Shown: positions 1 through 6,176, numbered from the stretch's first letter. The stretch is DNA of 36,174 bases from Scatosoma sp045632265 (GCA_045632265.1 JAZQWG010000026.1:1-36174); one strand, 5' to 3'. Translations and numbers: made by a program. Notes: a model not told the origin generated them from the letters alone.

Positions 1-34
1 CAAGTACCTTTTGAAAAAAAGTTTGCTAAAAATA

Positions 35-66
35 TGCGTTTTCCGAATGGGAAAACGCAATTTTTT
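35..66. terminator. Intrinsic terminator, probably bidirectional
   Basis: A perfect 10-bp stem (tgcgttttcc, 35-44, with ggaaaacgca, 50-59) encloses a 5-nt loop. It is followed by T6 on the plus strand and, read on the minus strand, by ATATTTTT. It lies just beyond the stop of the membrane-protein gene that ends at 70, so it can end that minus-strand transcript. It would also stop plus-strand transcription entering from the left edge. Confidence 0.8.
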
Positions 67-69
67 CGA

Positions 70-978
70 TTATTTATCCTTGCGACGCTTTCTTTTAATT
101 TTTCTATCGACAAATGCTTGAATTTTGTCCATATTTTTATAAATAAAAATAAACGCCGTAATAAATACGCCTAAAATTATCCCCCACGAAAGCAACCCCC
201 ACCACGTATTAAGAGGCAAAAGTTGCAACGAAAAACATGTTGCGCCTATCGAAATAAGGCGGGATAGCGAAATCATTACAAGGAAGAACCCCATCTTCAT
301 TGTGGATAACCCGGCAATAAAACAAAATAAGTCGTCGGGAAAAATGGGCAAGAAAAACATCGTCGTTAAAACGAGTGTGTCTTTGCCTTTTAATTTCTTT
401 TGCCATTTATCAAGCGTTTCCTTTCCCACCATCCAAGAAACCGCTTTATAGCCAAGTTTTCGCCCTACGAAAAACGCCGTAATTGAGCCCAGCCAAATAC
501 CGATAAAACTGTATATCAGCGTTTTCCACGCACCAAAAAGCGCCACCCCTGCAAGTGTGCTGACAATGCTTGGAATAGGCAATAAAACTACTTGCAAATA
601 CTGAAAAACGATATAGACAATGGGCATCCAACCGCCCGATTTTTCCAAATACTTTTGAAAGGCTTTTTCGTCTTTGATTATTTCAAAAAATCCCGTAGTT
701 TGCAAAATAAAAAGGAGCACCAAACAAAATAACAAAAAGCTTAAAAAGCTGATTATCGCCTTTACAAACGTTTCTTTTTCTCTTACGATAAACAATATAC
801 CAAACGCACAAAGTATGGCTAAAAACACGGGAAAAAGGCATACAAACAGCGTTTTTGTACGCAAAAAGAAGGCAAGTTTGGAATAATGTAAACACAATAA
901 AGAAAAGGCAATACACGCAGCCGTTAAAAGAAAAAGAACAACGCAAAGCCAAGGTTTTTTAGAAAAGTTTTCTTGCAT
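70..978 (-). CDS. TVP38/TMEM64 (VTT/DedA-like) integral membrane protein
   Basis: A 302-residue polytopic membrane protein. Two hydrophobic segments lie in the first 95 residues. The VTT/SNARE-associated core at about 115-235 includes the PIPSIVSTLAG and FGAWKTLIYSFIGIWLGS stretches, then FFLPIFPDDLFCFIAGLS, the re-entrant-loop type signature of the TVP38/DedA group. One or two more membrane helices and a very basic tail (RKIKRKRRKDK) follow. Members are linked to membrane lipid homeostasis and lipid scrambling or flipping; the substrate here cannot be read from sequence. The ATG at 978 is preceded by a GGGTGG-type ribosome site and a TATAAT at 1006-1011, but the -35 is poor. It appears to be a single-gene unit. 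Confidence is high for the family and low for the exact role. Confidence 0.85.
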   Translation of the reverse strand: MQENFSKKPWLCVVLFLLTAACIAFSLLCLHYSKLAFFLRTKTLFVCLFPVFLAILCAFGILFIVREKETFVKAIISFLSFLLFCLVLLFILQTTGFFEIIKDEKAFQKYLEKSGGWMPIVYIVFQYLQVVLLPIPSIVSTLAGVALFGAWKTLIYSFIGIWLGSITAFFVGRKLGYKAVSWMVGKETLDKWQKKLKGKDTLVLTTMFFLPIFPDDLFCFIAGLSTMKMGFFLVMISLSRLISIGATCFSLQLLPLNTWWGLLSWGIILGVFITAFIFIYKNMDKIQAFVDRKIKRKRRKDK

Positions 979-1025
979 ACCCCCACCCTTTTCATGTTTC
1001 TCTATATTATAATATTTGCCTTTTT

Positions 1026-1066
1026 ATAAAAAATATGAAAGCGAAAGACATCAGTCTTCCGCTTTC
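1026..1066 (-). terminator. Intrinsic terminator overlapping the 3' end of rnhA
   Basis: The 13-nt arms gaaagcgaaagac (1037-1049) and gtcttccgctttc (1054-1066) pair with one mismatch around a 4-nt loop. The arms are followed on the minus strand by ATATTTTTTAT. The upstream arm codes for the last residues of RNase HI, and the stop codon sits in the loop, so the terminator is built into the gene. Confidence 0.8.
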
Positions 1067-1530
1067 TCGTCAAGTTCGATAGGCAACGTCTTGCGAAGGG
1101 CTACTATCGCCGCACGCGCAAGTTCGTCGCATCTATTATTCAGTTCGTTATCCGCATGCCCCGCAACCTTATGAAAACGGACTTCGTGCGTTTGCGTCAA
1201 AGCATACAATTCTTCCCACAAATCTACGTTTTGAACAGCTTTGCCGTCCGCCTTTCTCCAACCACCCTTTTTCCAACCGTAAATCCAGCCTTCTTGGAAG
1301 GCGTTGACCGTGTACGCCGAATCGCTGTAAACGTCCACGATACAAGGGTATTTTAACATTTTCAGCCCTTCAATCACCGCTTTTACTTCCATACGATTGT
1401 TGGTCGTTTCCTGTTCCGCTTCGCTATATTCTTTTTTTGCCGAGCCGTACATCAAGATTCCAGCATATCCGCCAATGCCAGGATTGCCCGAACATGCGCC
1501 GTCTGTGTACAACGTAACCGTTTTTTTCAT
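1051..1530 (-). CDS. rnhA: Ribonuclease HI
   Basis: A 159-residue type 1 RNase H that degrades the RNA strand of RNA-DNA hybrids, as in R-loops and primers, in the cytoplasm. The catalytic set falls almost exactly at the E. coli positions: D10 (LYTDGACSGNPG), E48 (NNRMEVKA), D70 (VYSDSAYTV), H125 (VAGHADNE) and D135 (NRCDELAR). The basic handle region (GWKKGGWRKADGK, about 85-97) is also present. Length is normal for the stand-alone enzyme. The ATG at 1530 has only a weak upstream purine run (AAAGAGAG). It is transcribed divergently from tRNA-Trp and ends in a terminator overlapping its last codons. Confidence 0.95.
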   Translation of the reverse strand: MKKTVTLYTDGACSGNPGIGGYAGILMYGSAKKEYSEAEQETTNNRMEVKAVIEGLKMLKYPCIVDVYSDSAYTVNAFQEGWIYGWKKGGWRKADGKAVQNVDLWEELYALTQTHEVRFHKVAGHADNELNNRCDELARAAIVALRKTLPIELDEKAED

Positions 1531-1599
1531 TTATTTTCTCTCTTTTTAATTTTGTTTTCTTTTTTTGCCAAAATTCCCCGCGCAATCGCTTAAAAATAT

Positions 1600-1628
1600 T
1601 TGACAAATTCTTTTTTTTGTTATATAAT
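1600..1628 (+). promoter_or_regulatory. Housekeeping promoter of tRNA-Trp
   Basis: TTGACA at 1600-1605, a 17-bp spacer rich in T, then TATAAT at 1623-1628. Both hexamers match the sigma-A consensus perfectly. The expected start is about 1635, six bases before the mature tRNA. Confidence 0.9.
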
Positions 1629-1640
1629 AGCTTCGTTGTT

Positions 1641-1715
1641 AGAGGAGTGGCTCAACGGTAGAGCAGCGGTCTCCAAAACCGCCGGTTGCGTGTTCGAATC
1701 GCGTCTCCTCTGCCA
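1641..1715 (+). tRNA. tRNA-Trp (anticodon CCA)
   Basis: A complete cloverleaf. The acceptor arms agaggag (1641-1647) and ctcctct (1705-1711) pair. The D arm is gctc...gagc. The anticodon stem gcggt/accgc holds the loop CTCCAAA with anticodon CCA. The T arm carries TTCGAAT. Discriminator G1712 is followed by an encoded CCA (1713-1715). It is preceded by a consensus promoter and followed at once by an intrinsic terminator. Confidence 0.95.
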
Positions 1716-1747
1716 AAAACGCTTTGACTTTGGTCAAGGCGTTTTTT
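1716..1747 (+). terminator. Intrinsic terminator of tRNA-Trp
   Basis: Stem aacgctttgac (1718-1728) with gtcaaggcgtt (1733-1743), 11 bp with one G-U, a 4-nt loop, and T6. This hairpin is the part best preserved in the downstream copies. Confidence 0.9.
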
Positions 1748-1756
1748 GTTTAGCAA

Positions 1757-1819
1757 AACGGTTGAGCAGCGTTTCCCACCAAAACCGTAGGTTGCGTTCG
1801 AATCGCGTCTCCTCTGCCA
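1757..1819 (+). pseudogene. Decayed tRNA-Trp copy (5' truncated)
   Basis: Homology to tRNA-Trp starts inside the D loop (aacggt-agagcagcg) and runs to the CCA. The whole 5' acceptor strand and the 5' D stem are missing. The anticodon region carries extra bases (tttcccaccaaaacc) that destroy the loop, and two bases are lost before the T loop. The T loop and acceptor 3' strand are intact. It cannot fold into a cloverleaf, so it should not be charged as a tRNA. Confidence 0.85.
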
Positions 1820-1851
1820 AAAACGCTTTGACTTTTGTCAAGGCGTTTTTT
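1820..1851 (+). terminator. Second copy of the tRNA-Trp terminator
   Basis: The same hairpin as at 1716-1747 with one base changed (g to t next to the loop) and the same T6. It still looks functional. Confidence 0.8.
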
Positions 1852-1859
1852 GTTTAGCA

Positions 1860-1953
1860 TGAGTTCAAATCTCGTCTTCTGCGCCAAATATGCTTTCACT
1901 TTGGTCAAGGCGTTTTTTGTTTAGCATGAGTTCAAAGCCCGTCTTCTGCGCCA
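1860..1953 (+). repeat. Two short tRNA 3'-end-like units with a degenerate terminator
   Basis: Units at 1860-1886 and 1927-1953, offset 67 bp, have the form T-arm (gagttcaaa), acceptor strand (cttctgc), G, CCA. Each follows a gtttagca tail. They match each other at all but two or three of 27 bases and match the tRNA-Trp 3' end at about 19 of 24. Between them, 1888-1920 is a worn copy of the terminator in which the 5' arm has drifted (gctttcac) but ggtcaaggcg plus T6 remains. No D arm or anticodon arm is present. They could derive from tRNA-Trp or from another tRNA with a CTTCTGC acceptor. Confidence 0.7.
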
Positions 1954-2003
1954 ACCACTCAAATATTATAGCATTATTTTTATACAATGTCAATCAACAA
2001 GAT

Positions 2004-2040
2004 AAAAAAATAAGTTGGGCAAAACCCAACTTATTTTTTT
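2004..2040. terminator. Strong intrinsic terminator, bidirectional
   Basis: A perfect 16-bp stem (2004-2019 with 2025-2040) around a 5-nt loop, with A7 on one side and T7 on the other. On the minus strand it ends the structured element at 2041-2190. On the plus strand it would stop read-through from the tRNA-Trp array. Confidence 0.9.
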
Positions 2041-2190
2041 GAGCTACTGGCCGGACTTGTTCCTTTAGCGGGGACGCCCCGCTAGACAATTATTAATTGT
2101 CTCCTTTGCCGTCACAGTTTTTTGTAATAGTTTCCATATTGGGCAAAGCGTTCGTTCCCACTCACGGCTCCCACCCTCAAGTCCGTCCAG
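2041..2190 (-). ncRNA. Candidate structured RNA ending in a tRNA-Thr 3'-end copy
   Basis: No coding potential is evident. The ends pair: 2047-2059 with 2178-2190, 12 of 13 bp. Inside are a perfect 8-bp hairpin (tagcgggg/ccccgcta, 2066-2084), a hairpin agacaat/attgtct (2084-2102) and a 7-bp helix (2104-2110 with 2142-2148). The minus-strand 3' end repeats 19 bases of the neighbouring tRNA-Thr T arm and acceptor (gagctactggccggacttg, 2041-2059), but lacks its CCA and has no cloverleaf. A strong terminator follows directly. A weak promoter (TTTACC, 16 bp, TATACC) may sit in the preceding tRNA terminator. I do not recognise the Rfam family with certainty. Clostridial classes such as raiA or 6S are possibilities only. 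Confidence 0.5.
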
Positions 2191-2205
2191 AATTCGGTAT
2201 ACAAC

Positions 2206-2241
2206 AAAAAAGAGATTGGTAAAAATCCAATCTCTTTTTTG
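2206..2241 (-). terminator. Intrinsic terminator of tRNA-Thr
   Basis: A perfect 14-bp stem (2206-2219 with 2228-2241), loop ttaaaaat on the plus strand, with a T-rich end on the minus strand. It begins one base after the tRNA CCA. Confidence 0.9.
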
Positions 2242-2242
2242 T

Positions 2243-2317
2243 GGAGCTACTGGCCGGACTTGAACCGGCGACCTGCTGATTACGAATCAGCTGCTCTACC
2301 GACTGAGCCACAGTAGC
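2243..2317 (-). tRNA. tRNA-Thr (anticodon CGT)
   Basis: On the minus strand the acceptor arms GCTACTG/CAGTAGC pair. The D arm is GCTC...GAGC. The anticodon stem GCTGA/TCAGC carries loop TTCGTAA with anticodon CGT (threonine, reading ACG). The T arm is GCCGG-TTCAAGT-CCGGC. Discriminator T is followed by an encoded CCA (2243-2245). All helices are intact. Confidence 0.95.
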
Positions 2318-2339
2318 ATCGCTTAACAACAGCTTTATC

Positions 2340-2368
2340 ATTATACCTAATCAAAAAGAAAAAAGCAA
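2340..2368 (-). promoter_or_regulatory. Promoter of tRNA-Thr
   Basis: On the minus strand TTGCTT (2363-2368), a 17-bp spacer and TATAAT (2340-2345). The -35 hexamer lies in the 3' arm of the terminator that ends the upstream gene, so the two signals are superimposed. Confidence 0.8.
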
Positions 2369-2387
2369 GCGTTTTTCTTGCCTTTTT
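2354..2387 (-). terminator. Intrinsic terminator of the nrdD-nrdG-SPOR operon
   Basis: Stem gcaag/cttgc (2365-2369 with 2377-2381) extended by A/T pairs, 7-nt loop, then a T-rich tract on the minus strand. It is weaker than the others in the window and overlaps the tRNA-Thr promoter. Confidence 0.65.
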
Positions 2388-2420
2388 CTAAAAAAATTAT
2401 TTATTTTGAGGAAATTTTTT

Positions 2421-3098
2421 CTATAACGCAAACTCTTTGGCAAGGCTTACGTACGAATAACATAAATCGCATTGCAAATTGCGCAAATTTGACACAAAAA
2501 TCGTTTCGTTTAGCATTTTTGACAGCGAATTTGCCGTCCTATCGCAAAGTTTTGCATACGATTGAAAAACACTCTTATATTCTTTTGCAAGATAAATAAA
2601 CTGCCTTTTTAGCGTTTCTAACATCCGTTTACAGCTTTCTTGCGTACCACCCTTTTCCATACGAACAATTTCGCCCGATAAAACTTGTACGTAATCGCCC
2701 AAAAGTTGAAATGCGTTGACAATTTGTTTTGCATTCTTTTTATCCGTTTTACTCTTAAAATACAAATTGCCCGCATTTAACGAAATCACTCGAGTGTCTT
2801 GTAGCAAGCTTACTTGCACGCTTTCCGCTTCCGCTTGGGATGAATAGACGGCAACCGTCACAAACTCCCCTTCGTCCACCTCTAAAAAATAGCCCGCCCC
2901 GCCGTCTAACACAATTTGATAAGCACTTGCTTCTACGTGTGTAGTATCCGCCACTAAAAAATAATAATCTTGCGAAACCGCCGCGACTGTAGCTTTATCC
3001 AAATACTTGGTGTACAAATACACACCCGCAACCACAAAACACGATAGCAATATCGCCGCCATATATAACAACTTTTTCTTAAAAAAATCCGCCGACAT
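2421..3098 (-). CDS. Membrane-anchored SPOR-like domain protein
   Basis: 225 residues from the ATG at 3098. A TTG at 3167 would add 23 residues but runs into nrdG, and neither start has a clear ribosome site. A short cytoplasmic N terminus is followed by one membrane helix (about 9-29, LLYMAAILLSCFVVAGVYLY). The outside part has a segment (about 40-100: YYFLVADTTHVEASAYQIVLDGGAGYF, then VAVYSSQAEAESV) with the beta-alpha-beta pattern of SPOR (sporulation-related) domains, which bind denuded septal peptidoglycan. The C-terminal half is predicted helical and Cys-bearing, with no recognised fold. It lies 34 bp downstream of nrdG and probably shares its transcript. The SPOR call is by pattern only. 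Confidence 0.6.
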   Translation of the reverse strand: MSADFFKKKLLYMAAILLSCFVVAGVYLYTKYLDKATVAAVSQDYYFLVADTTHVEASAYQIVLDGGAGYFLEVDEGEFVTVAVYSSQAEAESVQVSLLQDTRVISLNAGNLYFKSKTDKKNAKQIVNAFQLLGDYVQVLSGEIVRMEKGGTQESCKRMLETLKRQFIYLAKEYKSVFQSYAKLCDRTANSLSKMLNETIFVSNLRNLQCDLCYSYVSLAKEFAL

Positions 3099-3132
3099 AC
3101 TATACCGTATGCAGCGGATAATTTTATTATTC

Positions 3133-3660
3133 TTAATCCATATACAAAACACATTCGCCTTTTGCAAGCGTTTTTTGCACGTCGATTACCCTTTGGTTGG
3201 AAGAGCCTCTAAACTTCAAGCGAATATCGTACAAATCTTCCACGTACGGGCCATCGACAAGCACGTCGAAAAGCGCAATCAAGTTTTTCGTGTCCTTGGT
3301 GTTTTTATTCTTTTCACGAAGCTCGCCCGTCTTTTCGTCCAAGACAAAGCCCGTATAACACCAAATCGTTTTATCGGGAAAACGTTCTTTAATCGCTTTC
3401 ACAAAAGGATACAGCGCTTCTTGGTTTTGCGGTTCCAACGGCTCCCCCCCAAGCAAGGAAATACCCGAGATAAAGGAAGAAGCAAGTTCCGCAAAAATTT
3501 GATTTTGCACGCTTTCATCAAACGGTTCGCCGTAAGAAAAATCCCAAGCGACTTCATTGAAACAGTTTTTACAACGGTGCGTACAGCCCGACACGAACAA
3601 GGAAATGCGCACCCCTTCGCCGTTGGCTATGTCCACCCACTTTATCGTTGCGTAATTCAT
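3133..3660 (-). CDS. nrdG: Anaerobic ribonucleoside-triphosphate reductase activating protein
   Basis: A 175-residue radical SAM activase that installs the glycyl radical on NrdD using S-adenosylmethionine and a reductant. The N terminus MNYATIKWVDIANGEGVRISLFVSGC leads into the 4Fe-4S motif C-x3-C-x2-C (CTHRCKNC, about 26-33), followed by the SAM-binding SLLGGEPLEPQN region (about 68-79). Length is typical. Its ATG overlaps the nrdD stop by one base (TAATG), which implies translational coupling. The enzyme pair works only under anoxia. The next gene downstream is the SPOR-like protein. Confidence 0.95.
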   Translation of the reverse strand: MNYATIKWVDIANGEGVRISLFVSGCTHRCKNCFNEVAWDFSYGEPFDESVQNQIFAELASSFISGISLLGGEPLEPQNQEALYPFVKAIKERFPDKTIWCYTGFVLDEKTGELREKNKNTKDTKNLIALFDVLVDGPYVEDLYDIRLKFRGSSNQRVIDVQKTLAKGECVLYMD

Positions 3661-5840
3661 TACAAGTGCAATACTCTATCTTTGATTTCTTGCGTTCTGC
3701 CTTGGTTCCAGTATTGCGTACCGATATAACCACACGTACGGCGAGCAACGTTCATCTTCGATTGATCAAGGTTTTTGCAATGAGGGCATTGCCATACGAG
3801 TTTACCCGATTCGTCCGTAGCAATTTGGATTTCGCCGTCATAACCACAAACTTGGCAATAGTCGCTCTTGGTGTTAAGTTCCGCATACATAATGTTTTCG
3901 TAAATAAATTTCATTACGGAAAGCACTGCGGGGATATTGTTTTGCATATTAGGCACTTCCACGTACGAAATTGCGCCACCAGGAGAAAGTTGTTGGAAAT
4001 CGCTTTCAAACTTCAACTTGGTAAACGCATCGATAGGTTCGGATACGTGTACGTGATAGCTGTTAGTGATATAGTTTTTATCGGTGACACCTTCGATGAT
4101 ACCGAAACGTTTTTGCAAGTTTTTCGCAAATTTATACGTCGTACTTTCAAGCGGCGTGCCGTACAAGGAGAAGTCGATATTTTCCTTTTCCTTCCATTCC
4201 TTACACTTATCGTTCATGTGTTGCATAACCGACAATGCAAAAGGTTTTGCTTCCGAGCTCGTGTGCGATTTGCCCGTCATGTACTTAACGCATTCGTAAA
4301 GACCAGCATAACCAAGCGAAATCGTCGAATAACCGCCAAAAAGAAGCTTGTCAATAACTTCGCCCTTTTCAAGTCTTGCAAGCGCACCGTACTGCCAAAG
4401 AATAGGCGCAGCATCGGAAAGCGTACCTCTAAGACGAAGGTGACGTTGCATCAATGCACGATAGCAAAGGTGCAATCTTTCGTCGAAGATTTCCCAGAAT
4501 TTATTCATATCGCCGCCCGAAGAAAGCGCAACGTCAACAAGGTTGATGGTGACAACGCCTTGGTTAAAACGGCCATAATATTTAGGCTTGCCGTTTTCGT
4601 CAACGTAAGGTGTCAAGAAACTTCTACAACCCATGCACGTAAAGCAATGGCCGTCGCCGTTTTTGTCCACCTTATATTCGAGCATCTTCTTTTCGGAAAT
4701 ATAGTCGGGAACCATACGTTTTGCGGTACATTTTGCCGCAAGTTCGGTAAGGTAGAAATAAGGTTGATCTTCCGAAATATTATCCGGTTCAAGCACGTAG
4801 ATAAGCTTGGGGAAAGCAGGCGTAATCCAAACGCCCGATTCGTTTTTAACACCCTTAATACGTTGCTTTAACGTTTCTTCAATGATAAGCGCAAGGTCAG
4901 CTTTTTCTTGTTCATCTCTTGCTTCGTTCAAGTACATAAATACCGTAACGAAAGGCGCTTGACCGTTGGTCGTAAGCAAGGTGACAACTTGATATTGAAT
5001 CGTTTGAATACCACGCTTAATTTCATCCAAAAGACGTTTTTCAGCGATTGCGTTGATATTTTCTTCGTTAACGCCAAGGCTTGCAAGTTCTTCCGCAACT
5101 TCCTTTCTAATCTTTTTACGGGAAATGTCAACGAACGGCGCCAAGTGCGTAAGCGAAATACTTTGACCACCGTATTGATTAGACGCTACTTGTGCGATAA
5201 TTTGCGTAGCAATGTTGCACGCCGTCGAGAAGGAGTGCGGTTTTTCAATCAACGTGCCCGAAATAACCGTGCCGTTTTGCAACATATCTTCCAAGTTAAC
5301 AAGGTCACAATTGTGCATGTGTTGCGCAAAATAGTCCGCATCGTGGAAGTGAATCAACCCTTGATCGTGTGCGGAAACGATATCGTCGGGCAAAAGGATA
5401 CGACGGGTGAGGTCTTTCGACACTTCCCCTGCCATATAGTCACGTTGAACGCTGTTCACCGTCGGGTTTTTGTTGGAGTTTTCTTGTTTCACTTCTTCGT
5501 TATTGCATTCGATAAGCGAAAGAATTTGTTTGTCCGTCGTGTTGGACGTACGAACGAGTTCACGCGTATAACGATAGGTGATATATTTACGCGCCAAAAC
5601 GTACGCACGCAATTCCATCAAGTGGTTTTCAACCATATCTTGAACTTCTTCTACGTGCGCGCTGCGAGCCATGTTTTCGCATTCTTCAGCAACAGCATCT
5701 GCAATGGCATAAATTTCGCCGTCAGTCAAGCGTGCAACGTTGGGAACTTCTTTATTCGCCTTGTAAACAGCCGCAATAATCTTGTCCTTGTCAAAAACAA
5801 CTTCTTGACCGCTTCTTTTAATAATTTTCATTTCTTTCAT
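3660..5840 (-). CDS. nrdD: Anaerobic (class III) ribonucleoside-triphosphate reductase
   Basis: A 726-residue glycyl-radical enzyme that reduces ribonucleoside triphosphates to deoxy forms. An ATP-cone occupies about residues 4-95 (KIIKRSGQEVVFDKDKI...), which suggests allosteric control by ATP/dATP. The catalytic barrel follows, with GQSISLTHLAPFVD and CFTCMGCRSFL. The C terminus carries the zinc site C662-x2-C665/C685-x2-C688 and the glycyl-radical loop RRTCGYIG (Gly about 704). The ATG at 5840 has a GGGAGG ribosome site 6-9 bases upstream. It is the first gene of nrdD-nrdG-SPOR, behind a promoter with NrdR-like boxes. No aerobic reductase lies in the window. Confidence 0.95.
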   Translation of the reverse strand: MKEMKIIKRSGQEVVFDKDKIIAAVYKANKEVPNVARLTDGEIYAIADAVAEECENMARSAHVEEVQDMVENHLMELRAYVLARKYITYRYTRELVRTSNTTDKQILSLIECNNEEVKQENSNKNPTVNSVQRDYMAGEVSKDLTRRILLPDDIVSAHDQGLIHFHDADYFAQHMHNCDLVNLEDMLQNGTVISGTLIEKPHSFSTACNIATQIIAQVASNQYGGQSISLTHLAPFVDISRKKIRKEVAEELASLGVNEENINAIAEKRLLDEIKRGIQTIQYQVVTLLTTNGQAPFVTVFMYLNEARDEQEKADLALIIEETLKQRIKGVKNESGVWITPAFPKLIYVLEPDNISEDQPYFYLTELAAKCTAKRMVPDYISEKKMLEYKVDKNGDGHCFTCMGCRSFLTPYVDENGKPKYYGRFNQGVVTINLVDVALSSGGDMNKFWEIFDERLHLCYRALMQRHLRLRGTLSDAAPILWQYGALARLEKGEVIDKLLFGGYSTISLGYAGLYECVKYMTGKSHTSSEAKPFALSVMQHMNDKCKEWKEKENIDFSLYGTPLESTTYKFAKNLQKRFGIIEGVTDKNYITNSYHVHVSEPIDAFTKLKFESDFQQLSPGGAISYVEVPNMQNNIPAVLSVMKFIYENIMYAELNTKSDYCQVCGYDGEIQIATDESGKLVWQCPHCKNLDQSKMNVARRTCGYIGTQYWNQGRTQEIKDRVLHL

Positions 5841-5914
5841 GCCAACCCTCCCAAAGTGTTACCAAAACACTTTCTTATCTTATATTATAGTGTGTATTTT
5901 CCCCACAAACTTTT

Positions 5915-5930
5915 ATACTATATCTTGTGT
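5915..5930 (-). promoter_or_regulatory. NrdR-box-like site 1
   Basis: The 16-mer ATACTATATCTTGTGT fits the NrdR operator pattern (ACACwATATaTwGTGT) well in its right half. It lies downstream of the nrd promoter and starts 43 bp, about four helical turns, from site 2. Confidence 0.65.
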
Positions 5931-5952
5931 TTCGCGATTTGCGAGCACTATA

Positions 5953-5982
5953 ATATTACACCATATCTTGTGTTAAAGTCAA
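5953..5982 (-). promoter_or_regulatory. Promoter of the nrdD operon
   Basis: On the minus strand TTGACT (5977-5982), 18-bp spacer, TAATAT (5953-5958). The spacer is almost filled by NrdR-like site 2, the classic geometry for repression. A second TATAAT nearer the gene (about 5883-5888) has no good -35. Confidence 0.7.
5958..5973 (-). promoter_or_regulatory. NrdR-box-like site 2, inside the promoter
   Basis: ACACCATATCTTGTGT is the best match of the three to the NrdR palindrome and sits between the -35 and -10. Binding of NrdR loaded with dATP would block RNA polymerase. nrdR itself is not in the window. Confidence 0.75.
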
Positions 5983-5990
5983 GTACCTGG

Positions 5991-6006
5991 ACACAAAATA
6001 TGGTAT
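5991..6006 (-). promoter_or_regulatory. NrdR-box-like site 3, upstream of the -35
   Basis: ACACAAAATATGGTAT is the reverse-complement form of the same motif. It starts 33 bp (about three turns) from site 2, so sites 2 and 3 face the same side of the helix, as NrdR site pairs do. Confidence 0.65.
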
Positions 6007-6087
6007 AGAAAAATATTATATGTTTATTTTATAAAACAAAGAAAATTGCACGGAAAATCGACGATTTTATAGTAGTTTTCCACAAAA

Positions 6088-6130
6088 TAAAAAAGAGAAG
6101 TATAGAAAAAATAAATACTTCTCTCTTTTT
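6088..6130 (-). terminator. Terminator of the DUF1934-hydrolase-rho operon
   Basis: A 10-bp stem agagaagtat/atacttctct (6094-6103 with 6115-6124) with an 11-nt A-rich loop and, on the minus strand, T6 then ATTTTG. The rest of 6007-6176 is A/T-rich with no recognisable gene. Confidence 0.8.
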
Positions 6131-6176
6131 TTAATGATTTTATGCCAAAAATGGGCGTTTTATTCCCCTATTTTTG

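Larger units (their letters stand above)
1692..1859 (+). repeat. 64-nt direct repeat: tRNA-Trp 3' end plus terminator
   Basis: Positions 1692-1755 and 1796-1859 are the same 64 bases apart from one difference in the terminator loop/stem (tggtc versus ttgtc). Each unit holds the T loop, acceptor 3' strand, CCA, terminator hairpin and the trailing gtttagca. The offset is 104 bp, about the length of a tRNA plus terminator. This is a tandem duplication of the 3' part of the gene. Confidence 0.9.

Noticed and set aside
1600..1857. Plus-strand open frame across tRNA-Trp and its copy
   Set aside because: It reads straight through a well-formed tRNA, a terminator and a direct repeat, and the protein has no recognisable features.
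1641..1960. Repeats with regular hairpins, considered as a CRISPR-like array
   Set aside because: Unit spacing is unequal (104 and 67 bp), units are tRNA 3' ends plus terminators, there are no unique spacers of fixed length and no cas genes.
2041..2317. Integrated element bounded by tRNA-Thr attachment sites
   Set aside because: Only about 190 bp separate the tRNA end from its partial copy, with no integrase or cargo. Kept only as a possible origin of the duplicated tRNA end.
3648..6008. Two long plus-strand frames (about 3648-4871 and 4908-6008) opposite nrdD
   Set aside because: They mirror nrdD codons, have no ribosome site or promoter, and one runs through the nrdD promoter and NrdR boxes.
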